Below are positions 52,631-62,530 of a stretch of DNA of 64,000 bases, piece after piece. Source of the DNA: Paenarthrobacter aurescens TC1 (GTDB lineage Bacteria; Actinomycetota; Actinomycetes; Actinomycetales; Micrococcaceae); contig CP000474.1 of assembly GCA_000014925.1 (NCBI GenBank), positions 4,533,687 to 4,597,686 of the forward strand, given 5' to 3'. The notes under the pieces are model-generated. The model was not told where the DNA came from, searched no databases, and saw only the letters and a program-made list of their open reading frames with translations. Numbering within the stretch: the first letter of the stretch is position 1; the number at the start of each line of letters is the position of its first letter. The position numbers and the translations under genes were made by a program.

Positions 52631-53328
52631 TGCTGAAAAGGCTACATATTCGGGCCGGAAACAGCCCGCTCTTCAGCGTAAGGGGGGCGTTAGGAAACGT
52701 GCGCCGGAACAGGTACTGGTTGCCAGGATGCGTAGTAGGTCTCGATAGAAATCTGACTAGAACCAATTCTTATGCTGGAACCATCACTCGGTACTCGCAT
52801 CAGATATTGTTACCGTTCTAGAACTGCGCGTTTCGATGGAGGTTACCCACCAGGTTCCGATCGTTCCGGCCGGTACACTCTCCACCTCATTGAGACCCAT
52901 TTTCCTCTTGCTATGGTCTTTTGGGGTCCTGGAAGGCCTTCTAGGACCCGGATCCATGCAGCAGCCGAGCGCTCTCGTTCTCCGCAGAACGCCCTAATCT
53001 TCCTGTGCAGGGCAATAGCAGCGTGCCCATGCTGAACTCGCTCAAGCACAAGTTCTTTCACCCTGAGAGGGTGTCTGCGCTCATGAGGACTCATCTACTT
53101 GTAGACGGTTTCAGTAACCTCCGTGTCGGTCGCCAGCCGGTGAAACCACTCCTGCCAGGGCGAAAGAAGCAGACAAGGTGAATACCGTCTCGCTAGTTAC
53201 AATCAGAGTCGTTATCCGCGCATCGTCGTCCAAAGCTTGGTGATTCCGCGCGGGATTCGCCCTAGTGCGCAGTTCTATCGGGCTAGCTCAGCCAACAGGT
53301 TCGCTTTGTCCGCCGGTTCCATGGCCTA

Positions 53329-53344
53329 CGTTTCACGTGAAACA
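53329..53344. other. parS site 2 (15/16)
   Basis: CGTTTCACGTGAAACA; only the first base differs from the consensus. The core GTTTCACGTGAAAC is perfect. Confidence 0.85.
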
Positions 53345-53527
53345 CCATTCAGACCCTCTCAGCCCTGAGCTACGACGTTCACGCGATTTGGGTCCGCAAT
53401 TGCAGTACCGACTCACACATGAATAGTCCGAAACCAAGTGTCCGGGATCCGGGGCCGCCACCGCCACGTTCCGATTCCCACATGACTCACGCGATGCCCG
53501 AGCATCATCACCGGCCCGACTGGCACA

Positions 53528-53543
53528 TGTTTCACGTGAAACA
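53528..53543. other. parS site 3 (16/16)
   Basis: TGTTTCACGTGAAACA, perfect match; 199 bp from site 2. Confidence 0.92.
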
Positions 53544-54016
53544 CGCTTCCATACCTCATCCTGAATCTTGCACGGGCCTAAACGCCCTCGGGCGGACTAC
53601 GAAGAACTGAACCTGAAGAGTCGGCGTGGCCCTGATTGAAGGGCACCCAGTGGCTTCTCTGCTGTGCGAAGGACTACGCCGTAGTGATCGGCCGCATGCG
53701 CGTGAACCAAGATGCAGGCCCCGCCAGGAGATAGCTGTAGGGGTGCGCCCGTTACCACGTCAGGAACCCGCGCTGAAGACGCTCGGGCCCGCAGGTTCGT
53801 ACGGATGCAGCCGCATCGCTACCCGGAACACGGGCGAGCCGGCGCATGAACGCACGGGCGCTCAACCACGCGACCAAGCCTGTGGATCGACAAGAGACGA
53901 GTCAGAGCGCGGGCGACCTCCTTCCAATGTCTGCCTTTTCACGGGGCGAGTGGCAATCGTGCGCCCAATGGGTCCAAGACCAAGTCCCCAGGCTAGGGGG
54001 AGTAGCGGAATGAACA

Positions 54017-54032
54017 TGTTTCACGTGAAACA
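54017..54032. other. parS site 4 (16/16)
   Basis: Perfect match. A separate 10-bp palindrome, ATGAGCTCAT (54035-54044), abuts it on the right. Confidence 0.92.
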
Positions 54033-54736
54033 GGATGAGCTCATGAAAGGACCCACCAACCGAGGTTTAGGCCTCAAACCAGACCATCCCCTTCAGTGCA
54101 GCTCCTTCCCCCATCCTTGGGGGCACTCCATGACTGCAGCGCGTAGGTCACCAGGCTCTTGGCGCACGACGTCCGGCCAGCCATAACGACATGCCCCGCA
54201 CAAATGCCGGCATGGGAACGACGAGGCCGTCGTCGTGCGTGAGTGCCCTGCTTGCGAACTACGACGCCGTTGACGTAGGTAGGAGAAGCCGGCGGCACCA
54301 TCCTGCAAGGAGCGCTTGGGGAGACGGTGGCTACAGTTCGCAGACCCATCCGGCGGTTCCTCCAATGCGCCCCCGCACTAGCCACGACTGCTTGTCTTGT
54401 CCTTGTCTCGCCACCTGGGTACCAAGCGCAGGGGGAGAACGTCTGCGCCGACGTATGAGGTGAAGGGGATGTCAGCGGCGCTGACCTGATACATCCGATG
54501 AATATCCCTTGATAGTGGAAGCAACTGTGTACACCGGGAGTGTGATGCGCACGCGTCCGGCCAATGAAGACGATCATAGGGGCTTAGTGCGTCGCACTGA
54601 AGTCCAATCTTCTGTCCGACTATCCATACCCTCATCAAGCACCAACAATCGCGCTTGCGAATTTTCCCACATGGTGCCGATCTAAACTGCCGTGATCAGG
54701 GGCGACTAGAGAGCAAAGAGTCGGCCTACGCCGACA

Positions 54737-54781
54737 CCATCCACAGACTTGTGCACAGTGTTATCCACAGGCTTATCCACT
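54737..54781. other. DnaA-box-like cluster A
   Basis: Within 45 bp: CCATCCACA (54737), TTGTGCACA (54749), TTATCCACA (54761, perfect consensus) and TTATCCACT (54773). The spacing of about 12 bp is close to one helical turn. Outside oriC, DnaA clusters can titrate DnaA or modulate initiation. Confidence 0.6.
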
Positions 54782-55081
54782 GCTCATGAGATTGCCCACA
54801 TACCCTCCCTTGGCGGCGACGGAAGCCCATGCAGACTTTCACTTCACTGAAGTCAGGATGCTTCTCGATCCTTGTTGTGGAACAAGGGCTTGGCCACATT
54901 GAATTGCCGCCAAATCAATGAAAATTGGGCAATATGCGCATACTCACAGTAGGCAGTGGGGGGGTGGATATCCTGGCTTCAGCCAATGTCGGGCTCTGGT
55001 TCCATTGGAGGCACGTTAACCCGACTTGGGACGTCGGCAGAACTGATTCCATGGGATCGGGCAGGCTTCGGATCAACAGAC

Positions 55082-55126
55082 TTATCCCCAGTGTTTTCCA
55101 CAGGGATATCCACCGCCTTATCCACG
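55082..55126. other. DnaA-box-like cluster B, diverged copy of cluster A
   Basis: TTATCCCCA (55082), TTTTCCACA (55094), ATATCCACC (55106) and TTATCCACG (55118): again 12 bp apart and each one or more mismatches from TTATCCACA. Flanking bases (ACAGACTT before, ACTGCT after) are shared with cluster A, so the two arose by duplication. Confidence 0.55.
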
Positions 55127-55194
55127 GTTTAACCACTGCTTAAATGGGCGCCTGCGAAGCTCCGTCAAACGGGAGGCAGCGTGCCCCGTTGCTC

Positions 55195-55210
55195 TGTTTC
55201 ACGTGAAACA
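55195..55210. other. parS site 5 (16/16)
   Basis: Perfect match, 69 bp to the right of DnaA-box cluster B. Confidence 0.92.
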
Positions 55211-56559
55211 CTGGACAGCGGCCACGCCGAAACCACATGCCACCGGCGAACTTGAGCGAGACACACGTCAGGAAAACGGCTCCTCACAGAGTGACCACGG
55301 GAGTTCTAGGTCATGGAGAGTTTGGTAGCCACAATGTGGGACCTAGCAACATCCGACCAATTGACAACGGCACAACTGCTCTGGGCACGGCCGTGGTCCC
55401 CAGCCCACCTATGGTCGACCGCTGCATAGCACTTCCGGACCAGGCGACCACACGCTGAGAGATGGACTGCACCACCTCATCTCTGCAGAGGACCAGCCGT
55501 CGGCGTGAGCGTACCGGTTGTAGTTCGTCGCAGTCGCTCAACTAGCGTGGCAACTTGAGGACGCCCAGGGTGTCATCACTGTGGCCCAGCGCCCTCGAGA
55601 AGGGACATTCATGACTTCATGAAATGCCGTCATGGCCCGCGTTAGCCCGATGTGGAAGGCACCGCAGCGCGGGGCTCAGGAGCAACGGAGAATCATGTTC
55701 GAGATACATGCAACATTCGTTAGCCCTCGATGATGCATCGACTACCTCTGTCCCAACCCCCAGCAACTCACAGAGGCCATAGATGGACCGCATTAGCGAA
55801 GTCCTGATGCCGCCGCGCTGTACAGGACACGATTAGACACAACGCTCGATGGCCACCGTGACCATGGAATGACAAGATGTGGTCTCAGTTGCAGCACAAT
55901 TCAAACCACCGGTTCGTCGTGAGTCCTCACAGGCACCGGCACGACGAGAACTTCGGATGCATTCGCTGACGCATCCGACGATATTGTCTTACCTCGGCGA
56001 GGACTAGAAGGGTTTAGCAGGACACCTTGGCAGCCTGGCCCCAGGGGGAGCGAAGGCTAGAAGCCTGCGTAGTAGCTCAGGGAGCCGTACATTCCGGCCA
56101 TCCATGCGTATCTATTCGAGACGCCCAAACAGCTGCCGCCCAGCAAGCAGTGGTCAGTGACAGGGGCCCATGCCGACTATCCGAGGCATCGCCCATCGGC
56201 TCAAGGGCAATCCAGCTGGTGATCGGTCAATCGCGGGATTTCCGGGCGGTTCGTGCCCTGGAACATCTGTGGCAGCCTAAGCACTCCGGCATTGAACCAA
56301 GCCTCCCTGGTAAAGCACGGGATGAAGACTTTAGTGTCTGCTCCATGGTGCCCAATCAGGAGTCGCCTCGCACGCCGAGTGGGTCTGATCCAGCGGCGAT
56401 TACTGGAGTAACCCTGTCCTCCTGCGAGGTCACCAGTAAGTCAGAACCTCGCAGTGCACCACATCAATGCGTTTGAGAGTATCTGTCTTCCGACACAAGA
56501 GGTTTCATTCCCCATCTGGACACTCGGCAGGTTCCGTTGTCCGGCCCACGATTCAGCAA

Positions 56560-56575
56560 TGTTTCACGTGAAACT
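56560..56575. other. parS site 6 (15/16)
   Basis: TGTTTCACGTGAAACT; last base differs, core perfect. Confidence 0.88.
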
Positions 56576-56720
56576 GCCGGGCCCCCTTATGTCCATGGCG
56601 TAGCACCACCGGATACATGCATAGGCCCAACTGCCCCTGCAACGCCCCGACACTCAGGACCCATTGAGCAATAGGAGTTAGCAAAAGCGGTATCACTGAC
56701 GAGCAGTGCTCCGGGCGTAC

Positions 56721-56736
56721 TGTTTCACGTGAAACA
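56721..56736. other. parS site 7 (16/16)
   Basis: Perfect match, 161 bp from site 6. Confidence 0.92.
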
Positions 56737-57260
56737 GAAACGGCAAGCGAACCGCGGGACGGCCGGGCTTTACGAGGGCCGTTATGACCCGTCTAGCCCG
56801 CAAGGACCACTCCGCCTACCGTACGTGCCAGCATTTCATCCTGATGCTCTCAGCAGGCTTAGCAGCGGCTCAACTCACCTCACGGGGCGGATAAGGCCCG
56901 CTACAGGCCGTTGACACTACACATTCCCAGGTTCAGCGCCTGTTCGCCACGGAGAATGCGCCGATTTGCCGTGGAATCTTGAACACTCGCGCATGCCCAC
57001 GTCTGACCTAGGGGACGAACGCCCCTATTCCTCGAATTCGAACGCACCGAGGCAGTCCCTCGCGTGCCTATGAGCGCGAATGGAGACATCCAAGTGCCAG
57101 CAGACTGAAGGCATCAGGTCCAAGAATCCAAGCTACCGTGCGTAGACGGCGCTAAACACCAGAAGCCTCCGAAGGCCCACTTGTCACGTCTGCTGTATTC
57201 TCATCGGAACCGATCGATCTCAAACGAACCGATCGCGGCACGAGGTCCTACTTGATGCCG

Positions 57261-57276
57261 TGTTTCACGTGAAACA
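57261..57276. other. parS site 8 (16/16)
   Basis: Perfect match, about 590 bp beyond the parB stop codon. Confidence 0.92.
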
Positions 57277-57728
57277 CGCCCCGGGACATATCCGATCTGC
57301 AAGAAACGCCGCCATTGCGGGGGAGGGGTTCGGAGCCATCCCCCGACGTTAGTCCCTGGCATCAATCCCCGCTGACCGTCCAGAGGGTGCGTAATCCAGT
57401 GAAGCAAGAGATACGCACCCAATAATGAATCAGCACCTGAGGGCCCACCGGGCGCCCGGATGGCACCCGATCGGACTTCCAACGCAACAACTAGGATTAG
57501 GGGGAGCGTGCGCAGGGCAAAAGCCTAGAGCATCAACCTTCGCTAGTGTTGGCGGCGCGTCCTTCCGACGACAGTCCCGGTGGGCAGACACTCTCACCTG
57601 GACGCACGCGGCTAAAAGATTCTAGTCGGACAAGTCCTGCCTCAAAGCCAACGGCCCTATCAACATGTAAGGGCAGGTGAGCCTCATGTATACCCACCCC
57701 TTCCGGCAGATAACAGCCAGATAGATCC

Positions 57729-57744
57729 CGTTTCATGTGAAACA
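57729..57744. other. parS site 9 (14/16)
   Basis: CGTTTCATGTGAAACA; the central CACGTG is changed to CATGTG and the first base differs. Closest site to parB. Confidence 0.65.
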
Positions 57745-57816
57745 TGACAGGCAGGCATCATAGAACGTCAAAACGGCCGAAACCAAACACTGCATGCGGG
57801 CTAAGCAACAAAATAA

Positions 57817-57845
57817 ATGGGGCCCACACCAAGTGTGAGCCCCAT
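57817..57845 (-). terminator. Terminator of the parA-parB operon
   Basis: On the minus strand ATGGGGC(T)CACAC pairs with GTGTGGGCCCCAT, followed by TTATTTTG. It sits 17 bp past the parB stop. Confidence 0.85.
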
Positions 57846-57861
57846 CCGTCAGTATCTACTT

Positions 57862-59109
57862 CTAGTCTTCTGCGCCAGGGCCTAAGACATCCATGATGCG
57901 GTTGAGATCCTCAACGCTGGCGAACTCAATACTCACGCGACCTTTACGGGCACCCAAGGTGATCTTCACGTTTGTATCCAAACGGTCCGAGAGTGACGAG
58001 GCCAGGTAATCCAGGCGTTCGTGCCGAGCGTTGGGCTTGGGGATGCTGCTCTTAGCGGGCGTGGTGGGATCTTGGTACAGAGCAACTGATTCCTCGGTAG
58101 CTCGAACTGACATGCCCTCCGCCACGATCTTCTGGGCCATACGTTCCATCGCCGCAGCGTCCGGGAGTGCGAGCAGAGCACGTGCGTGCCCAGCGGACAG
58201 AACTCCGGCGGCAACGCGCCGCTGAACCAAAGGCGGGAGCTTGAGCAGTCGCAGAGTGTTGGAAACCTGTGGACGGGAGCGACCAATTCGGTCAGCCAAC
58301 TGCTCGTGCGTGGTTCCGAAGTCCTCCAAGAGCTGCTGATAGGCCGCTGCTTCTTCCAAGGGATTCAGCTGGCTACGGTGAAGGTTTTCCAGAAGAGCAT
58401 CGCGAAGAAGGTCATCGTCGGTGGTATCACGAACAATCGCAGGGATTGTTTCGAGTCCCGCGGCCTGGACTGCACGCCAACGACGCTCACCCATGACCAA
58501 CTCGTACGGTTCTCCACCCTTTTCGGTTGAAGTACGCACAACAATTGGCTGGAGCACGCCGATTTCGCGTACAGAGTGCACAAGCTCAGCCATGTCGTCT
58601 TCATCGAAGACCGAACGAGGTTGTTTGCGGTTCGGATGGATGTCGCCGACGGGGATCTCGGCAAACCGGGCTCCGGGGACCTCCACCAACTCGACGTCTG
58701 GAGCCGAGTGGGAAGACGCAGGCGCGGCAGCCGCCGTCGACCCTTTCGAGTCGGCAGAATCCTTAGCGGCAGCAGCACGCGAAGCGGCCGGCTTGGAAGC
58801 AGATTTCGGGGGTGTGGATGTCCCGGCGTTGGAGGACCTGGCAGCCGAGGTCTTGCTCCGGGACTTCGCGGCTGCAGCGCCCTCTGCGGCACCGCCTAAT
58901 GATGTAGACGTCTTTGCTGCAGCTGGCTTGGAATCTGCAGCGCCCGAATCTTCGAGAGAGGTCTCAACTGTCGGCTCCGCTGTCTTCCGCGCTTCGGGGA
59001 AGAACAGATCCACGGGACGGGATGGTGCGGCACCGTTTCCCTGGGCCGCGGCCGAGCTAGGAATGAGAGCCCCAAGACCCCTGCCGAGGCCCCTTCGCTT
59101 TTCGCTCAT
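57862..59109 (-). CDS. parB: Chromosome partitioning protein ParB
   Basis: 415 residues. The N-terminus [14 protein letters not shown] is the ParA-interacting segment. A long Ala/Ser/Pro/Lys-rich stretch (about 15-150) precedes the ParB/Srx CTPase domain ([21 protein letters not shown] ... GERRWRA, the CTP-binding motif). The HTH region is [21 protein letters not shown], followed by the C-terminal dimerisation domain. ParB loads at parS, slides as a CTP-bound clamp and recruits SMC. The nine parS-like sites next to its own gene and one within parA are its targets. Confidence 0.97.
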   Translation of the reverse strand: MSEKRRGLGRGLGALIPSSAAAQGNGAAPSRPVDLFFPEARKTAEPTVETSLEDSGAADSKPAAAKTSTSLGGAAEGAAAAKSRSKTSAARSSNAGTSTPPKSASKPAASRAAAAKDSADSKGSTAAAAPASSHSAPDVELVEVPGARFAEIPVGDIHPNRKQPRSVFDEDDMAELVHSVREIGVLQPIVVRTSTEKGGEPYELVMGERRWRAVQAAGLETIPAIVRDTTDDDLLRDALLENLHRSQLNPLEEAAAYQQLLEDFGTTHEQLADRIGRSRPQVSNTLRLLKLPPLVQRRVAAGVLSAGHARALLALPDAAAMERMAQKIVAEGMSVRATEESVALYQDPTTPAKSSIPKPNARHERLDYLASSLSDRLDTNVKITLGARKGRVSIEFASVEDLNRIMDVLGPGAED

Positions 59110-59176
59110 TGATTCATCCCTCCGATGGAATAGCCGAGCACGGATCGGCCCAAGCTGTTGCTGTGTTTCAAGAATT

Positions 59177-60163
59177 CTAGCGTTCAGCTATTTCGGCTGC
59201 GGCTTCCATGTAGGAAAGCGCGCCGCTGGAAGACGGATCGTACGTCATGACTGTCTGCTGATAGCTGGGAGCTTCAGAGATTCGTACCGATCGCGGAACC
59301 ACCGCACCCAGAACCTGCTCGGGGAAGTGCTGGCGCACCTCGGAGGCAACCTGCGCGGCCAGGTTTGTGCGGCCATCGTACATGGTCAGAAGAATGGTGG
59401 AGACAACCAGATCGGCATTGAGGTGCTTCTGAATCATCTCGATGTTTTTGAGCAATTGGCTCAGGCCTTCAAGTGCGTAGTACTCGCATTGAATGGGAAT
59501 GAGGACCTCGCTGGCGGCGCAGAACGCGTTGACTGTGAGCAGCCCAAGGCTGGGTGGGCAGTCGATGAAGATGAAGTCCAGGCGCCCTTCACCGTTCTTC
59601 TCACGCTCCTTGGCGTAGACGTCTATGGCACGGCGGAGCCGCTGTTCGCGGGCGACAAGAGAAACAAGCTCAATCTCGGCACCGGCGAGGTGAATGGTTG
59701 CAGGCGCGCAGATGAGGTTGGGAATGTCAGGGCACGGAGCCACAACTTCCTTGAGCGGAAGATCGTTGATCAGCACATCGTAAATGCTGTCTACGTCAGC
59801 GTGGTGCTCAATGCCCAACGCCGTGGAGGCATTGCCTTGGGGGTCGATGTCTATGACCAACACGTTGAGGCCGGCAGATGCCAAGGCCGCAGCGATATTC
59901 ACCGTGGTGGTGGTCTTACCTACGCCGCCCTTTTGGTTGGATACGGTGAAGATGCGGGTCTTGTCCGGCTTGGGCAGTTCCCTGCCGATCAATCGTTCGC
60001 GCCGACGAGTTTCGTTAGCCAACTGACGGGCGATGGGGCTGGAATCATCGATGGAATCCATGACGTTACGCACTCCATCTGAGACGGTTTCACGTGAAAC
60101 GGCATTATCAACCGAATCCGTACGAACTATTGCAGATTGAAGGGATGCAGAGGGTGTAGCCAT
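59177..60163 (-). CDS. parA: Chromosome partitioning ATPase ParA
   Basis: 328 residues from the ATG at 60163; an upstream ATG (60187) and the start at 60229 are in frame, and none has a clear ribosome binding site. The deviant Walker A is [15 protein letters not shown], with [13 protein letters not shown] as the A'/switch I region and [10 protein letters not shown] as Walker B. It forms the ATP-dependent gradient that moves ParB-parS. A parS core (60087-60100) lies within its N-terminal region and is translated as VSRET. parB begins 67 bp downstream. Confidence 0.95.
   Translation of the reverse strand: MATPSASLQSAIVRTDSVDNAVSRETVSDGVRNVMDSIDDSSPIARQLANETRRRERLIGRELPKPDKTRIFTVSNQKGGVGKTTTTVNIAAALASAGLNVLVIDIDPQGNASTALGIEHHADVDSIYDVLINDLPLKEVVAPCPDIPNLICAPATIHLAGAEIELVSLVAREQRLRRAIDVYAKEREKNGEGRLDFIFIDCPPSLGLLTVNAFCAASEVLIPIQCEYYALEGLSQLLKNIEMIQKHLNADLVVSTILLTMYDGRTNLAAQVASEVRQHFPEQVLGAVVPRSVRISEAPSYQQTVMTYDPSSSGALSYMEAAAEIAER
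60086..60101. other. parS site 10, inside parA (core 14/14)
   Basis: GGTTTCACGTGAAACG has the perfect core GTTTCACGTGAAAC with both outer bases different. It lies in the ParA N-terminal extension, encoding Val-Ser-Arg-Glu-Thr. A parS within parA is known in other actinobacteria. Confidence 0.85.
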
Positions 60164-60316
60164 GGCCCGCGCGGACCCCAAAGACATAAACGGGGGAATT
60201 CGCTGCGTGGAGGTTTCACTACTGCCCACTGGTCACACTCTCACTCTCATTCGGCGCTTGCTGCCGTTCTCTAGCCTAACCGCTCAGCCGCCGACACGCG
60301 GGATACCGAGCGGGAC

Positions 60317-60967
60317 CTACGCCGTCTTTCCGGGCTTGTTGACGATGATCCTCACCACGGTGGTGGGTTCCTCCAAAAGCTCCTGCCCGCAAACCACAAC
60401 TGACGTTTCCACGCCACCAAGTTTGCGGATGACTTTCTTTGCCTTTTCAATCTCTTCGGCCGCGCTGCGTCCCTTGATAGCCACCACTTCACCATGGCCG
60501 TTCAGGAGAGGAATAGTGAGACCAGCCAGGTTGGAGAGGGCAGAAACGGCCCGGGCGGTCACAACATCCGCATCCACCATTCCGACTGCGAGTTCAGCCC
60601 GCGTCCTCATGATGGTGACGTTGTCCAGGCCGAGGTCATCCACCACTTCTTGGAGCCAGATGACACGACGTTCCAACGGCTCAATCAGGGTCAGTTCAAG
60701 GTCCGGGCGGGCAATTGCAAGGCAAAGGCCCGGAAGCCCGGCACCGGATCCGACATCGGCAACATGGCTGTCCATGGCGATGGCGGACTCAATAACTGCG
60801 CAGTTCAGGACGTGGCGGCTCCACAAACGCGGAATCTCACGCGGGCCAATAAGCCCGCGCTCAGTTCCCGAGGTAGCCAGGTGCTCCACATAGCGCTTGG
60901 CAAGATCCAAGCGCTCCCCGAAAATCTTCTCTGCCGCTTCCAGTTCAGCTGCGGTGATTTCAACCAT
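60317..60967 (-). CDS. rsmG: 16S rRNA (guanine527-N7)-methyltransferase
   Basis: 216 residues. Motif I is VADVGSGAGLPGLCLAIARPD with LTLIEPLERRV after it, the RsmG/GidB signature; a second segment, VVTARAVSALSNL, matches the family. It methylates G527 of 16S rRNA, and loss gives low-level streptomycin resistance. Lies between parA and the jag gene in the conserved origin block. Confidence 0.96.
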   Translation of the reverse strand: MVEITAAELEAAEKIFGERLDLAKRYVEHLATSGTERGLIGPREIPRLWSRHVLNCAVIESAIAMDSHVADVGSGAGLPGLCLAIARPDLELTLIEPLERRVIWLQEVVDDLGLDNVTIMRTRAELAVGMVDADVVTARAVSALSNLAGLTIPLLNGHGEVVAIKGRSAAEEIEKAKKVIRKLGGVETSVVVCGQELLEEPTTVVRIIVNKPGKTA

Positions 60968-60973
60968 GAGCTG

Positions 60974-61525
60974 CTAGTCGGCAGAAACGACGATGTGGCG
61001 GCCAGCGCCTTCGCCCTCGGACTCGGAGACGTATCCGAGATCAGCAACGGCGTCGTGGACGATCTTGCGCTCGTAAGCACTCATCGGCTCAAGGGCAACT
61101 GTTCCGCCATCAGCTTTGACCTTGGCCACGGCGTCCTCGGCGATCTGCTGAAGCACGCCGGCGCGCTCCTTGCGGTAGCCGTTGATGTCCAGGACCAGGC
61201 GTGAACGGCTTTCGGTGGCGGAAAGGACCGAGAGACGGGCCAGTTCCTGCAAGGCTTCCAGGACTTCTCCGTCGCGGCCTACGAGGCTGTCCAACGCTGC
61301 TGATTCTTCATCCGCACCGATGGAGATGTACGTGCGTCCGTTACGGACCTCAATGTCGATGTCGCCGTCGATGTCAGCGATGTCCAGGAGCTCTTCGAGG
61401 TAGTCGGCGGCAATGTCGCCTTCCTCTTCCAAGCGGCTGGCCGTCTTGGACTGCGTCTCTTCCTGGGAATCTTCCTGGTCTTCAGTCACAGCGGTGATAA
61501 CTTCTTCAGTGCTCTCGGCAGACAT
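60974..61525 (-). CDS. jag: Jag/KhpB-type R3H single-stranded nucleic acid-binding protein
   Basis: 183 residues. An acidic N-terminal region (about 1-30) precedes the KH domain (YISIGADEESAALDSLVGRDGEVLEALQELARL) and the R3H domain (EPMSAYERKIVHDAVAD). It binds RNA and is linked to cell shape and division in other bacteria. The start overlaps by 1 bp the yidC stop, so translation is coupled to the membrane insertase. Confidence 0.94.
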   Translation of the reverse strand: MSAESTEEVITAVTEDQEDSQEETQSKTASRLEEEGDIAADYLEELLDIADIDGDIDIEVRNGRTYISIGADEESAALDSLVGRDGEVLEALQELARLSVLSATESRSRLVLDINGYRKERAGVLQQIAEDAVAKVKADGGTVALEPMSAYERKIVHDAVADLGYVSESEGEGAGRHIVVSAD

Positions 61526-62514
61526 TACTTCTTCTTCCTGTTCTTACGTTGTGGCTGGACGCGCTGGGCCCTGATTTCGGCGGCTGCTGCAGCAGCAGCT
61601 TCGGCTTCAGCGGCAGCGTCCGCAGCGGCGTTTTTCTTTCCACCCAGCAGCGGCGGCAGGCCCTTTGCGGCGCGGCGCTCTTCAAGCGCCTTGGCTGCGG
61701 GGGATCCCGGCGTCGGCATACGGCGGATAACGAAGAACTGCTGGCCCATGGTCCAGAGGTTGGTGGTGGTCCAGTAGATGAGGACACCGATGGGGAAGTT
61801 GATGCCACCAATACCGAACACGAGCGGCAGGATGTAGAGCATCATCTTCTGCTGTCGCATGAACGGGCTGGCCATGGCCTCTTCGGACATGTTCTTGGCC
61901 ATGATCTGCTTCTGGGTGATGAACTGCGAGGCCGTCATGGCAATGATCATGACGATGCTCAGAACCCAGACGGCCACAGCACTGTTGCCGCCACTGGGGT
62001 CGCCGTGAAGCAAGGAAGCGGACAGCGGAGCACCAAAGATGCTGGACGAATCGAACTGGACTACCTGTTCGTGGCTCATGGCGCCAACGCCCTGGCCCTG
62101 CTTGGCATTCGTCGAAATACCGGACAGCACCTGGAACAGCGCGAAGAAGAACGGCATCTGGATCAGCATGGGCAAACACGCCGAGAACGGGTTGGTGCCG
62201 TGCTTCTTGTACAGCGCCATCTGTTCCTGCGCCATGGCCTGGCGGGACAGCTGATCGGTCTTGCCCTTGTACTTGGTCTGCAGCTTCTTCAGGTCCGGCT
62301 GCAGCAGCTGCATGCCGCGCTGCGCTTTGATCTGCTTGACGAAGACAGGAATCAGGGCGGCACGGATCACCAACACGAGGCCAATGATGGACAGAGTCCA
62401 CGTCCAGCCGTTCGCGGCGGGCAGGCCAATGAAGCTCAGTCCCTCGTGGAAGCCAACCATGATGATTGACACCAGCCACTTGAACGGAAACATGATTGTT
62501 TCAAAGAAGTCCAT
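61525..62514 (-). CDS. yidC: Membrane protein insertase YidC
   Basis: 329 residues. Five membrane helices, starting WLVSIIMVGFHEGL; the conserved IIGLVLVIRAALIPVFVKQIKAQRGMQLLQPDLKKLQTKYKGK-type segment and the positive helix region are clear. A basic C-terminal tail (KNRKKK) may contact ribosomes. It inserts proteins into the cytoplasmic membrane, alone or with SecYEG. No large N-terminal periplasmic domain, as usual for Gram-positive forms. Confidence 0.96.
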   Translation of the reverse strand: MDFFETIMFPFKWLVSIIMVGFHEGLSFIGLPAANGWTWTLSIIGLVLVIRAALIPVFVKQIKAQRGMQLLQPDLKKLQTKYKGKTDQLSRQAMAQEQMALYKKHGTNPFSACLPMLIQMPFFFALFQVLSGISTNAKQGQGVGAMSHEQVVQFDSSSIFGAPLSASLLHGDPSGGNSAVAVWVLSIVMIIAMTASQFITQKQIMAKNMSEEAMASPFMRQQKMMLYILPLVFGIGGINFPIGVLIYWTTTNLWTMGQQFFVIRRMPTPGSPAAKALEERRAAKGLPPLLGGKKNAAADAAAEAEAAAAAAAEIRAQRVQPQRKNRKKK

Positions 62515-62530
62515 ACGATATCCCTATTCG

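Larger units (their letters stand above)
51690..57816. other. 6.1-kb gene-free region between trxA and parB with nine parS-like sites
   Basis: No frame here encodes a protein I can recognise; the longest (about 190 codons) have no ribosome binding sites or domain motifs. GC looks lower and more uneven than in the flanks (by eye). Contents: nine parS-like 16-mers (listed separately); two DnaA-box-like clusters (54737-54781, 55082-55126); an eight-copy 9-bp tandem repeat (52559-52630); an 11-bp hairpin TTCTCCCTACC/GGTAGGGAGAA (51778-51802); and a GCCCGTCCGGT direct repeat (51973, 52001). In mycobacteria cwlM lies at this place; here it is absent. I read it as an extended centromere. Confidence 0.8.

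Noticed and set aside
52551..52766. Frame encoding Gly-Ser-Ile repeats
   Set aside because: Created by the 9-bp tandem repeat, which keeps every frame open; no start signal.
53626..54186. A 186-codon frame in the gene-free block
   Set aside because: No domain motifs, no ribosome binding site, runs through a parS site; chance open frame in GC-rich DNA.
54074..54577. A 167-codon minus-strand frame in the gene-free block
   Set aside because: Composition is low-complexity and Arg/Ser/Pro rich, no homology recognised, no ribosome binding site.
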